DNA from: CAZRWD01 sp964603785
Lineage (GTDB): Bacteria; Fermentibacterota; Fermentibacteria; Fermentibacterales; Fermentibacteraceae
Assembly: GCA_964603785.1 (NCBI GenBank)
Contig: CAZRWD010000011.1
Coordinates: forward strand, 1 to 64,000
DNA: 64,000 nt
Reading direction: 5' to 3'
The notes below the pieces were generated by a model, which was given only the letters and a program-made list of their open reading frames with translations, was not told the DNA's origin and made no database searches. This document shows positions 1-7,158 of the stretch, in pieces. Made by a program: the position numbers and the translations under genes. Position 1 is the stretch's first letter, and every line of letters begins with the position of its first letter.

Positions 1-355
1 TGGTGGAGGCGGCGGGAATCGAACCCGCGTCCGCGCCCAGGGATCCGACGGCCACTACATGCTTAGACCGGATTGTTATTCCCCTCGCCAGGGCTCCGGA
101 CGGCCCGGCTTCGGGTAGCCTCCCTTGCATCTCGCCTTCGCCTCCCGGAGACAGGGAGACTAGGGCCAGCCCGCCTTCTGACGCCCGGCCCCCGGCGGAC
201 AGACAGCACCGGGGCGGACGTGCGGCCCGCTTATTGAGGCCGCAGGGTGCCGATATTAGGCGGCAGTTGTTTTGTTCCCGCCGTTTAACGAGTCTGCGGG
301 TACTCGGCATGCAGCCGGGGGACCTCGACCGAGCCCGTCGAAACCGATCGCCCCC
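1..355 (-). ncRNA. ssrA: transfer-messenger RNA (tmRNA)
   Basis: Rescues stalled ribosomes by trans-translation with SmpB. The minus strand starts at 355 with GGGGGCG, which pairs with CGCCUCC near the 3' end to form the acceptor stem. The RNA ends in an encoded CCA at position 1, preceded by a T-arm containing GGUUCGAUUCC. The conserved GGUUUCGACGG block follows the 5' end. The tag reading frame resumes at a GCA codon (297-295) and reads ADSLNGGNKTTAA, then UAA at 258-256. The tag ends in TTAA rather than the usual LAA-type tail. The molecule appears complete in one piece. Confidence 0.95.
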
Positions 356-373
356 ATGTTGCGTTCCCTGCAT

Positions 374-402
374 AGATTAGGGCCGGCGGCCCCGAAGGTC
401 AA
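374..402 (-). promoter_or_regulatory. sigma-70-like promoter for tmRNA
   Basis: On the minus strand, TTGACC (402-397), a 17-nt spacer, then TAATCT (379-374). It lies about 18 nt upstream of the mature tmRNA 5' end, consistent with a short leader removed by RNase P. Confidence 0.55.
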
Positions 403-408
403 GGGCAC

Positions 409-437
409 TTGCGCAAAAAGCATCCGTTGCTTATGAA
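409..437 (+). promoter_or_regulatory. possible promoter for rpmB
   Basis: TTGCGC (409-414), a 17-nt spacer and TATGAA (432-437). It is divergent from the tmRNA promoter and about 35 nt upstream of the rpmB start. Motif match is moderate. Confidence 0.45.
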
Positions 438-471
438 TGACGCTCGATTCGAACATTCCAGGGAGAGCGAC

Positions 472-660
472 ATGTCCTTCAAGTGTGATATCTGCGGCCG
501 CTCCAGGGGGGCCGGATGCCGGGTGAGCCATTCGCACATACGCACGCGCCACTTCTGGAAGCCGAACCTCCAGAACGCCCGCGTGAAGCTCAACGGCGTG
601 GTCCGGCGGGTCAAGGTCTGCACCTCCTGCCTTCGGGCCGGCAAGGTCCAGAAGGCCTAG
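472..660 (+). CDS. rpmB: 50S ribosomal protein L28
   Basis: Large-subunit ribosomal protein, 62 residues, the usual size for L28. The chain starts MSFKCDICGR and carries two Cys-x-x-Cys pairs (CDIC near the N-terminus, CTSC near the C-terminus) typical of the zinc-binding L28 form. HxHxxTRHFWKPN-like residues in the middle fit the family. An in-frame ATG exists at 409, but the ATG at 472 is chosen because an SD (GGGAG) precedes it and the L28 family begins here. Monocistronic, with a hairpin terminator just downstream. Confidence 0.95.
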   Translation: MSFKCDICGRSRGAGCRVSHSHIRTRHFWKPNLQNARVKLNGVVRRVKVCTSCLRAGKVQKA

Positions 661-682
661 CCGCCCGGACGGCAACGGATCG

Positions 683-710
683 CGGCGGCCCCCGGGCCGC
701 CGTTTTCCTT
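683..710 (+). terminator. rpmB intrinsic terminator
   Basis: GC-rich inverted repeat (683-691 with 694-702) followed directly by TTTTCCTT. A classic Rho-independent terminator 22 nt after the rpmB stop. Confidence 0.85.
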
Positions 711-775
711 GTCCGGGCCTTCACCCGCTCCATGACCGGGCGGGGCAGCACCCGCCGCGGCCGCCGGAGGTGAGG

Positions 776-2488
776 ATGCCGCTCCGGGCCGTTCTGCGAG
801 GCACGAGGAAGCTGCCGGAGAACACGTCGCGGCTTGCCAACGCGGTTCTCATGGGCGCGGTCTCGGGTCTTGCCGCCGTGGCCTTCATGGTCTGCGTCCA
901 GTTCATCTTCGAGAACGGCCTCGAGAGGATCTCCTCCCTCCCCCTCCCGGTCTTCGCCGCCGGCAGCCTGCTGATAGTGGCGGTGTCGTCCCTCGCGGTC
1001 GGACTGCTCCTCGGAAGGCTGAGCCCTGGCTCCGCCGGAAGCGGCATCCCGCAGCTGAAGACGGCCTTCTGGAAGGATCTCGGCTTCGTCGAGACCAGGC
1101 ACGCGGTGGTGAAGTTCATAGCCGGGGCGCTCTCCATAGGGGGCGGCACCAGCCTCGGCAGGGAGGGCCCCAGCGTCTACATCGGGGGAGCCGCGGCGTC
1201 GGCCGCCGCGGGCATGCTCGGCGCACCCAGGCAGGCGCGCCGCAGACCCCTCCTGATGGGCGCGGCGGCGGCCCTCGCGGCCGCTTTCAACACACCCCTG
1301 GCGGCGATGACCTTCGTACTCGAGGAGGTCCTCAACGACCTCAACAGCCGCTACCTCGGCAGCATCATCCTCTCGGCCGTGGTGGGGGCATTCGTGGTGC
1401 ATGCGCTGATTGGACGGCAGCCGGCCTTCGAGATGCCACTCCTGAGCGGCGTCTCGTGGCATGTGTACGCGCTCGTGCCGGTGGTGGCGGGCACCGGGGC
1501 CTGCGTTGCGGGGCTGTTCCAGCGGGCCGTGCTCTCATGGCGCGACAGGATCCGGACGAGGAGCCGCGTGCCGGTGGTCCTGCGCCCCCTGTTCGGAGGG
1601 ATGGCCACCTGGATCATCGGGATAACGGTCTTCGCAGCGACCGGCAAGCTCGGGGTGTTCGGACTGGGATACGGCGACCTGTCGGATGTCATGACCGGCA
1701 GGTTCGGAGCATGGGAGGTCGCGGGGCTGCTGCTGCTGGCCAAGGTGGTCGCCTCGGCCGCGAGCTACTCCTGGGGGGGCTGCGGCGGGATCTTCTCGCC
1801 CACCCTGCTCATGGGCGGCCTCGCCGGTCTGTTCGTCTCCGGTGCCGCGTCCGCCTGGATCCCGATGAGCGAGGCCGACAGGGTGGTCCTTTGCGCCTGC
1901 GGGATGAGCGCATGCTTCGGAACCGCGGTGCGCGCCCCCTTCACCGCCGTGCTCATCGTCTTCGAGATGACGCACCAGTTCTCCATAGTGCCCGCGCTCA
2001 TGCTGGCCACGCTGGTGAGCCAGACCGTCGCCCGCAGGTTCGGCAGGACCAACCTCTACGACGCCCTCCTGGAGCAGGACGGACAGGAGATCCGGATGCC
2101 CGCGAAGCCGGGCACCCGCTTCGACTGGAGGAGCGTTCCCGCGGCCTCGATCGCCTCGGCCCGCCCGGTGTTCCTCGAGAGCCTGGAGGCCGGTCCGGTG
2201 CGTGACCTCCTGACCCGCCATCCCTTCCAGCGGTTCCCCGTCGTCCGGGACGGATGCACGACGGGCATCGTGCAGCGGAGCGACCTCGAGCGCTACCTGG
2301 CTACGGGGGCCGCTCCGCCCATCCATCCGGCGGTGTCGCACCCCTCGGCCTCGTCCGTCCACGAGGCCGCCGAGGCGCTCGTCGGATCGAGCCAGGGCAT
2401 GATCATCCTCACCGGGGGAGACGGACGGGCCGAGGCCGTGCTCACCCTCCACGACCTCGTCCGGGCGCAGGTGGCCCTGACGGACTGA
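776..2488 (+). CDS. ClC-family chloride transporter with C-terminal CBS pair
   Basis: Polytopic membrane chloride channel or H+/Cl- exchanger of 570 residues. The three ClC signature loops are present: GSGIP near residue 88, GREGP near 128 and GIFSP near 338. The gating Glu of GREGP is retained, and a second Glu sits in the VLEEV segment near 182, where exchangers keep their internal proton glutamate, so exchange is more likely than channel activity. Residues about 455-565 form two CBS modules, which usually bind adenine nucleotides and regulate gating. A GTG at 770 is possible, but GGAGG (766-770) fits the ATG at 776. It stands alone between rpmB and the next promoter. Confidence 0.92.
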   Translation: MPLRAVLRGTRKLPENTSRLANAVLMGAVSGLAAVAFMVCVQFIFENGLERISSLPLPVFAAGSLLIVAVSSLAVGLLLGRLSPGSAGSGIPQLKTAFWKDLGFVETRHAVVKFIAGALSIGGGTSLGREGPSVYIGGAAASAAAGMLGAPRQARRRPLLMGAAAALAAAFNTPLAAMTFVLEEVLNDLNSRYLGSIILSAVVGAFVVHALIGRQPAFEMPLLSGVSWHVYALVPVVAGTGACVAGLFQRAVLSWRDRIRTRSRVPVVLRPLFGGMATWIIGITVFAATGKLGVFGLGYGDLSDVMTGRFGAWEVAGLLLLAKVVASAASYSWGGCGGIFSPTLLMGGLAGLFVSGAASAWIPMSEADRVVLCACGMSACFGTAVRAPFTAVLIVFEMTHQFSIVPALMLATLVSQTVARRFGRTNLYDALLEQDGQEIRMPAKPGTRFDWRSVPAASIASARPVFLESLEAGPVRDLLTRHPFQRFPVVRDGCTTGIVQRSDLERYLATGAAPPIHPAVSHPSASSVHEAAEALVGSSQGMIILTGGDGRAEAVLTLHDLVRAQVALTD

Positions 2489-2528
2489 CTCCAGCCGTGC
2501 GGACCCGTGCATCCCGGTCGGTGGGAAC

Positions 2529-2557
2529 CTGACAATACCCTAGTTGTTTGATATGAT
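2529..2557 (+). promoter_or_regulatory. strong sigma-70-like promoter
   Basis: CTGACA (2529-2534), a 17-nt spacer and TATGAT (2552-2557). It lies 23 nt before the ATG at 2581, which has GGGAGG at 2570-2575. The AT-rich patch stands out from the surrounding sequence. Confidence 0.75.
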
Positions 2558-2580
2558 ATATCGACGACAGGGAGGTCGTG

Positions 2581-3204
2581 ATGAAGAGGATCCTGGCGCT
2601 CGTGATGCTTGCCACCTGCGGGACGGTCTCGTCCTCCGTGGTGGTCGGCACCCCGTCCATCCCCAGCATGGACCCGTTCTGCGCCTCTTGAGGAAGCCAG
2701 AACCGCTATCAGGTGATAGCACTGGCCTCCGAGATGTCCGGACCCATGACCATCAGCGAGATCTCCTGGCAGCGGGGGGGCTCCTCCGGCTCGGCATCGG
2801 GCAGCTACAACAGCTTCAAGCTCTACATGGGCCTGTCGGCCGCTTCCGAGCTGACCAGCACCTTCGCCGACAACTACCTGCCCGGGACCAGGGTGCTGGT
2901 CTACGAGACCGGGACGCAGTTCATGAGCGGGCAACCCGACCAGTGGATGACGATCACCCTCGACACGCCGTTCTGGTACAACGGGGTGGACAACCTGGTG
3001 GTGGAGCTCGAGTGGGTCGGCGGCGTGAACATGTTCTTCACCTACATGTGGCCCACCGGCGCGAATCGCGGCCTCATGAACAAGACCGACGTCGGTTCGC
3101 GCACCGGCACGCTCTCGCAGAACATGTCCGAGCTGATGTTCGACGGTCCGTCGGCCCTCGAGCCGGCCACGTTCGGCTCGATCAAGGCCCTCTGGAGCTT
3201 CTGA
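2581..3204 (+). CDS. exported protein with in-frame UGA (candidate selenoprotein, or nonsense-mutated gene)
   Basis: One reading frame of 208 codons runs from ATG 2581 (SD GGGAGG, spacing 5) to TGA 3204, broken only by TGA at 2689-2691 (codon 37). Residues 1-19 form a signal peptide. The mature part looks like a beta-sandwich secreted protein; I do not recognise a catalytic domain. The UGA follows DPFCAS, giving Cys34-x-x-UGA37, a spacing used by redox CxxU selenoproteins. The reading frame stays open and protein-like for 170 codons after it. A hairpin with a GGU-containing loop begins 13 nt downstream (separate entry). Alternatives are a TGG-to-TGA nonsense mutation at a Trp position, or an assembly error. 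TGA is used as a normal stop by many genes here, so a changed genetic code is unlikely. Confidence 0.6.
2692..2730 (+). promoter_or_regulatory. bSECIS-like stem-loop downstream of in-frame UGA
   Basis: The upper stem is six perfect pairs (2705-2710 with 2715-2720) closing an AGGU loop (2711-2714). The lower stem pairs 2696-2700 with 2722-2726 and continues, after one mismatch, with 2692-2694 to 2728-2730. The loop guanines lie about 21 nt after the UGA, inside the 16-37 nt window known for bacterial SECIS elements. Like the E. coli fdhF element, the loop begins AGGU. The upper stem uses TAT, ATA and GCA codons, AT-richer than the surrounding gene. Confidence 0.5.
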
Positions 3205-3210
3205 GGAGCC

Positions 3211-3240
3211 GGGGGCGGGTCAGCCCGCCCCCTCCTCCCT
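3211..3240 (+). terminator. hairpin terminator between convergent genes
   Basis: A nine-pair GC stem (3211-3219 with 3224-3232) with TCAG loop, followed by a pyrimidine-rich stretch. It overlaps the stop codon of the convergent hydrolase gene. Confidence 0.65.
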
Positions 3241-3912
3241 CACCCTGTTCGACAGTATCCCTATCCCCTCTATCTCGACCTCGACCAGATCGCCGTGCGA
3301 CATGGGGCCGACACCGGACGGGGTGCCCGTAGCTATGATGTCGCCGGGTTCGAGGGTGATGTGCCTCGTGATGAACTCGATGACGACAGGTATCCTGAAG
3401 ATCATTTCCGCCGTCGAGGCCGACTGCACCGTGCGCCCGTTCAATCCGCACCTGATCTCCAGCGCGTGGGGGTCCGCGATGGCCTCCCTGCGGACGATGC
3501 ACGGGCCGACGGGGCCGAAGGTGTCCAGCGACTTGCCGCGGAACCAGCCCGACTGGTCCGCGAACTGGTAGTTGCGCAGGCTCACGTCGTTGAAGCAGGT
3601 GTAGCCGAGGATGAACTCGTCCGCATCGGCAGCGGTGACGCGCGACGCCCGCCTGCCGATGACGACGGCCAGCTCCGCCTCGTAGTGCAGGTTCAGCGCG
3701 TCGCCCAGCTCGTCCCGCAGCGATGCGGGCACGATGATGTCCCCACCGTCACCGATCAGGACGTTCGGTGTCTTGGAGAAGAGAACGGGTTCGGCCGGGA
3801 CGTCCCTGCCCGTCTCCCTGACGTGCTCCATGTAGTTGAGTCCGAGCGCGATTATCTTGCCGTTACCCAGCGTCATGCATCCGCCGTCCGGAACCATGGG
3901 TATCGTGAGCAT
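3220..3912 (-). CDS. fumarylacetoacetate hydrolase-family protein
   Basis: Soluble metal-dependent enzyme of the FAH/acylpyruvase superfamily, 230 residues. The metal-binding acids are visible as Glu78 and Glu80 in YEAELAVVIG and Asp109 in CFNDVS. The C-terminal ITLEPGDIIATGTPSGVG block is characteristic of the family. Likely substrates are acylpyruvates, oxaloacetate (decarboxylase or tautomerase activity) or related beta-keto acids; sequence alone does not decide. A GTG directly before the ATG is possible, but the SD (GGGGGAGG) is correctly spaced only for ATG 3912. No pathway partner is adjacent. Confidence 0.9.
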   Translation of the reverse strand: MLTIPMVPDGGCMTLGNGKIIALGLNYMEHVRETGRDVPAEPVLFSKTPNVLIGDGGDIIVPASLRDELGDALNLHYEAELAVVIGRRASRVTAADADEFILGYTCFNDVSLRNYQFADQSGWFRGKSLDTFGPVGPCIVRREAIADPHALEIRCGLNGRTVQSASTAEMIFRIPVVIEFITRHITLEPGDIIATGTPSGVGPMSHGDLVEVEIEGIGILSNRVREEGAG

Positions 3913-4018
3913 CACATCCTCCCCCGGCCGTCGTCCGATATCCCCCGCACCCCGCAGCCGTTATCTTAACGCGGTGCCGGCCGCGGGGGCAGGCCCCCAA
4001 GAACACGGAGGTCGAGCC

Positions 4019-4657
4019 ATGTCCGCTCCCTTCCTGGTGATTGTCATACTGGCCGTGGTCTCCCTTGCGGGGGCCTCCACCCTCGCTCACATCCGCAGGA
4101 AGGCTCCGGTCGTGATCACGGCGGGGAAGATCGGCTCGATGAGCCGTGACCAGGTGCTCACCCTGCTCTCGGAGGTCGAGAAGTCGAAGGAGCCGGTCCC
4201 GGTGATGGGTGCGATGTGCTACGAGCCAGTGGCCGTTCCGAACGTGATGGAGTACGTCTGTCCCGAATGCGGAGGGAAGACCCTCTACGAGCTCTACGAC
4301 GACTACTACGAACTGGAGGCCGTCGCCGAGGGCAGGGTCCTCTTCGCCGAGCTGCAGGGGCTCACCAGCCTGTCGATGTCCCTGGACGAGTCCTCCTACT
4401 GCGACTTCTGCAGGGCGGACAGCGTCTCAGATCCCGCGATGATCCTGACGGTGACGTGGGACGACGGCTCGACCCACTCGTCCGGGGTGGGCGTCGAGGA
4501 CCTGAGGATGCTCATCGGACTCTTCTCCCGAAGCCTGGAATACTCCACCTGGAACGAGGGTACGCTTCCACTGAGGCCCTCCATCGACAGGCTCTGCGAG
4601 ATACTGGGCCTCGAACCGCCGGAGGAGGCGCCGGCACCGGAGGGAGAGGGCGCATGA
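4019..4657 (+). CDS. membrane-anchored Cys-motif protein, paralogue A of radical SAM operon
   Basis: Unrecognised protein of 212 residues. Residues 5-25 are one hydrophobic anchor; the rest is soluble. It shares with the next gene product the block MGAMCY (residues 63-68) and the four-Cys zinc-ribbon-like set CPEC (81-84) and CDFC (128-131). Further matches are GKTLYE and the LRPS..RL C-terminal stretch, so the two arose by duplication. SD GGAGG at 4007-4011 with ATG 4019. First gene of a tightly overlapping four-gene operon with a radical SAM/SPASM enzyme, which suggests the conserved MGAMCY region could be a modification target or partner. Function unknown. Confidence 0.8.
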   Translation: MSAPFLVIVILAVVSLAGASTLAHIRRKAPVVITAGKIGSMSRDQVLTLLSEVEKSKEPVPVMGAMCYEPVAVPNVMEYVCPECGGKTLYELYDDYYELEAVAEGRVLFAELQGLTSLSMSLDESSYCDFCRADSVSDPAMILTVTWDDGSTHSSGVGVEDLRMLIGLFSRSLEYSTWNEGTLPLRPSIDRLCEILGLEPPEEAPAPEGEGA

Positions 4658-5256
4658 ACCCCATGATCGGACTGCTTCTCGTGCTCGTGCTGCTGGCCGG
4701 AGTCGGGGCCGCAAGGGTCGCCCACGCCGGGGGTTCCGGCAAGGGCGTGACCGCGAGGCGCATGAAGTCCATGTCGACCGGCGACATACTGAGGATGCTC
4801 GAGAGGATCGAGAGGGAGAAGGAGCCCGCCTTCGTCATGGGCGCCATGTGCTACTCCGCGGTGTGCCCCCCCGAGACCGCCGAGTACGTATGTCCCGTGT
4901 GCGGCGAGAAGACCCTCTACGAGTCGGAGGATGTCTGGGAGGTCTCCTGGGGGCTCACCGAGGCCAGGAACATCTTCGCCACGATGACGGCCCTGTCCGA
5001 TCTGGAGATGACCCTCGACGAGACGGGCTACTGCGCCCACTGCCGCGGTCCTGAGGGGACGCCCCGCCTGGTGCTGGAGATCAGCTACGAGGATGGCGCC
5101 TCGGCATCGACGATCGTCACCCCCGACGACCTGAGGCTCATGGCCGGGGTGCTCTCCGGGGAGCTCTACTACCTCACCTCGAACGACTCGCAGACGCCCC
5201 TGAGACCGAGCCTCGAGAGGCTGCACGAGCTCTTCGGCGTGGCCGCCGTCGAGTGA
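4654..5256 (+). CDS. membrane-anchored Cys-motif protein, paralogue B of radical SAM operon
   Basis: Paralogue of the preceding gene, 200 residues, starting in an ATGA overlap with its stop. A hydrophobic N-terminus (residues 4-24) acts as anchor or signal. The shared block is MGAMCY (62-67), followed by an extra Cys71, then CPVC (80-83) and CAHC (127-130), probably one zinc ribbon or [Fe-S] site. The copy is clearly diverged but keeps every paired Cys. The start codon of the radical SAM gene overlaps its stop codon, so all three are likely translated in a coupled way. No known family recognised. Confidence 0.8.
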   Translation: MNPMIGLLLVLVLLAGVGAARVAHAGGSGKGVTARRMKSMSTGDILRMLERIEREKEPAFVMGAMCYSAVCPPETAEYVCPVCGEKTLYESEDVWEVSWGLTEARNIFATMTALSDLEMTLDETGYCAHCRGPEGTPRLVLEISYEDGASASTIVTPDDLRLMAGVLSGELYYLTSNDSQTPLRPSLERLHELFGVAAVE

Positions 5257-6374
5257 GGGGCATCCGAGCCAGGTCCTTCCTGCCGAGGACGGCGGTTCTC
5301 GAGACCACCTACAGGTGCAACCACCGCTGCATCTACTGCTCCTGCCCGTGGGAGCGGGATGGCGGGAGCTTCGAGAAGCTCGCCGAGATGGACACGGCCA
5401 TGTGGAAGAGGGTCATCGGCTCGCTCTGCGAGGCGGGGGTCACGAGCCTGGCCTTCACCGGCGGCGAATCCCTCCTCAGGGATGACCTGTTCGAGCTGAT
5501 CGAGTTCGCGGCAGGCTGCACGGCAGAGCATGTCGAGACGGTCGACGGCAGGCTCGCGACGAGATCGGCCCCGCCCGACCTCTATCTGCTGTCCAACGGC
5601 CGGCTGGTGAGCGACGATGTCCTCGACAGGTGCGCCGGGCTCGGGATCAGGCTCAGCCTGAGCCTCCCGGGGCTCGCCACCTACGCCGCGCACACAGGGT
5701 CGGAAGGCGCCGACATGGTGCTGTCCGGCTTCGCCGCCGCGTCGAAGCGGGGCATTCCCGTCACCGCCAACATCACCGTCACCAGGCTCAACCTTCACGA
5801 GCTGGAGCGCACGATGGCCGCGGCCATACTCGCGGGCGCCGACCAGGTGCTGCTCAACAGGTTCCTCCCGGGGGGGAGGGGCCTCTCGAGGGCGGGGGAG
5901 CTGATGCTCTCCGCACAGCAGGTGAGGGAGATGCTGACGATCGCGGACAGGGTCCTCCGCACCGCGGGAAGGCCCGGCACCCTGGGCACCGAGACGCCTT
6001 TCTGCGTCGCCGATCCCGCGGACTACCCAGGGGTTAGGATAGGCACGCACTGCTCCGCCGCGATCCAGTTCTTCACGGTCGGTCCCTCCGGATACGTGAG
6101 GGTCTGCAACCATTCCGAGGTCAGGCTGTCCCATGTGCTCGACTGGCCCTCGCTGAAGAACGATCCCTACTGGAAAGCCTTCGCGTTCAGGAGGCACTCG
6201 CCCCCGGTCTGCAAGGGCTGCTCGAAGAGCCACCTCTGCGACGCGGGCTGCAGGGAGGCGGCCCACATAGTCTCCGGCATGCTCGATTCCCCCGACCCGG
6301 TCATGCCCCCGGAGAGACCGGCAACGTTCGACAGGTTCGCAGGGTCGCACGCCAGGACCGGCGCAGGCCCCTGA
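5253..6374 (+). CDS. radical SAM protein with SPASM-like C-terminal cluster domain
   Basis: 373 residues. The CxxxCxxC motif for the SAM-binding [4Fe-4S] cluster is Cys22, Cys26 and Cys29 (RCNHRCIYC). A GGES motif follows in the barrel. The C-terminal region from about residue 265 to 335 has at least six cysteines (including CNHS near 286, CKGC near 320-323, LCDAGC near 328-332), as in SPASM enzymes that modify peptides and proteins. No separate peptide-recognition (RRE) domain is visible. The GTG start sits in a GTGA overlap with paralogue B. Its two Cys-motif neighbours are candidate substrates. Alternative role: small-molecule or cofactor maturation. Confidence 0.88.
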   Translation: MRGIRARSFLPRTAVLETTYRCNHRCIYCSCPWERDGGSFEKLAEMDTAMWKRVIGSLCEAGVTSLAFTGGESLLRDDLFELIEFAAGCTAEHVETVDGRLATRSAPPDLYLLSNGRLVSDDVLDRCAGLGIRLSLSLPGLATYAAHTGSEGADMVLSGFAAASKRGIPVTANITVTRLNLHELERTMAAAILAGADQVLLNRFLPGGRGLSRAGELMLSAQQVREMLTIADRVLRTAGRPGTLGTETPFCVADPADYPGVRIGTHCSAAIQFFTVGPSGYVRVCNHSEVRLSHVLDWPSLKNDPYWKAFAFRRHSPPVCKGCSKSHLCDAGCREAAHIVSGMLDSPDPVMPPERPATFDRFAGSHARTGAGP

Positions 6375-7156
6375 TGCCCGTCCTCATGCTCGCACTGGCG
6401 GCGGAGGCTCTCTACCTGCACGGGATCCAGGATGGGACAGCCGTCGTGTTCGCTGACGGCGCGGCCCTCAGGGTGGCCCCGTACTGCGATTCGACGGTGA
6501 CGGCCGTGCTGCCGGGGGGAACCCGGGTCGAACTGCTCGGAGCGGGCGGAGATCCTCTCCTGATCGCCGGTGCCGTCTTCGACTGGTACGAGGCCGACTG
6601 TCCCGCGGGGCGCGGCTGGATCTCCGGAGCCGACCTCGCCGCCGCATCGGCCTCCGATCCGTCCGGGGGCGTCTTCGCCTTCGGGGTGACCGGCCGCGAA
6701 GCGTGCATCTTCACGGGGGAGGCAAGGTACTTCCAGGAGGGCCTGTTCCTCGCCTCGACCCCCTTCGACGTTTCGGACGGAGGCCTCGAGGGACCCAGGT
6801 GCCGCTGTTCCGCGGATGCCGGTGCCGTCGACTGCACCGGTCTGTCCGGGGTGGCGTCCGGGTTCGTCCTCTCACTCACTTACGAGGCATGCGGCTTCAC
6901 GTCCTGGGACCGGCTGTTCGTGATGACGGGGGAGGGCTCACTGGTCCCGGGGCCCGGGACACCGAACCGGTTCGAGGCTGGCGGCCGTCTCTTCGAGTCC
7001 GGCCTGGCTCTTCCCGCCTTCCACGGCGAGGAGGACGTGGTGATCGTCTCCTCGACGCCCATCGGGAGCGGGGCGACGGGTGCCGTCGAGCCGGACGGGA
7101 CGGAGAGCGTCACCAGATACTGCTGGAACGGGGCCTTCTTCGACCTGGAGCCCTGA
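6374..7156 (+). CDS. exported SH3-like domain protein
   Basis: 260 residues, last gene of the radical SAM operon, starting in a TGATG overlap. The N-terminus (about 1-22) is weakly hydrophobic and may be a signal peptide. Residues about 20-80 resemble a bacterial SH3 domain (ALRVAPYCDSTVTAVLPGG and a GWISGADL end), which often binds cell wall or peptides. The remainder has ten or so cysteines and many acidic and aromatic residues but no motif I recognise. Its coupling to the radical SAM gene makes it a likely partner or third substrate of the same envelope system. Confidence 0.72.
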   Translation: MPVLMLALAAEALYLHGIQDGTAVVFADGAALRVAPYCDSTVTAVLPGGTRVELLGAGGDPLLIAGAVFDWYEADCPAGRGWISGADLAAASASDPSGGVFAFGVTGREACIFTGEARYFQEGLFLASTPFDVSDGGLEGPRCRCSADAGAVDCTGLSGVASGFVLSLTYEACGFTSWDRLFVMTGEGSLVPGPGTPNRFEAGGRLFESGLALPAFHGEEDVVIVSSTPIGSGATGAVEPDGTESVTRYCWNGAFFDLEP

Positions 7157-7158
7157 CC

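Noticed and set aside
409..471. Longer rpmB product starting at ATG 409.
   Set aside because: The extra 21 residues are not part of L28, and the SD lies before ATG 472.
256..675. Minus-strand frame running through the tmRNA tag and rpmB.
   Set aside because: It simply includes the tag codons; it is opposite rpmB and has no start signals.
2713..3204. Start of the exported-protein gene at GTG 2713, after the in-frame UGA.
   Set aside because: No SD precedes it, it would lose the signal peptide, and the upstream 36 codons have a promoter, SD and a convincing signal sequence.
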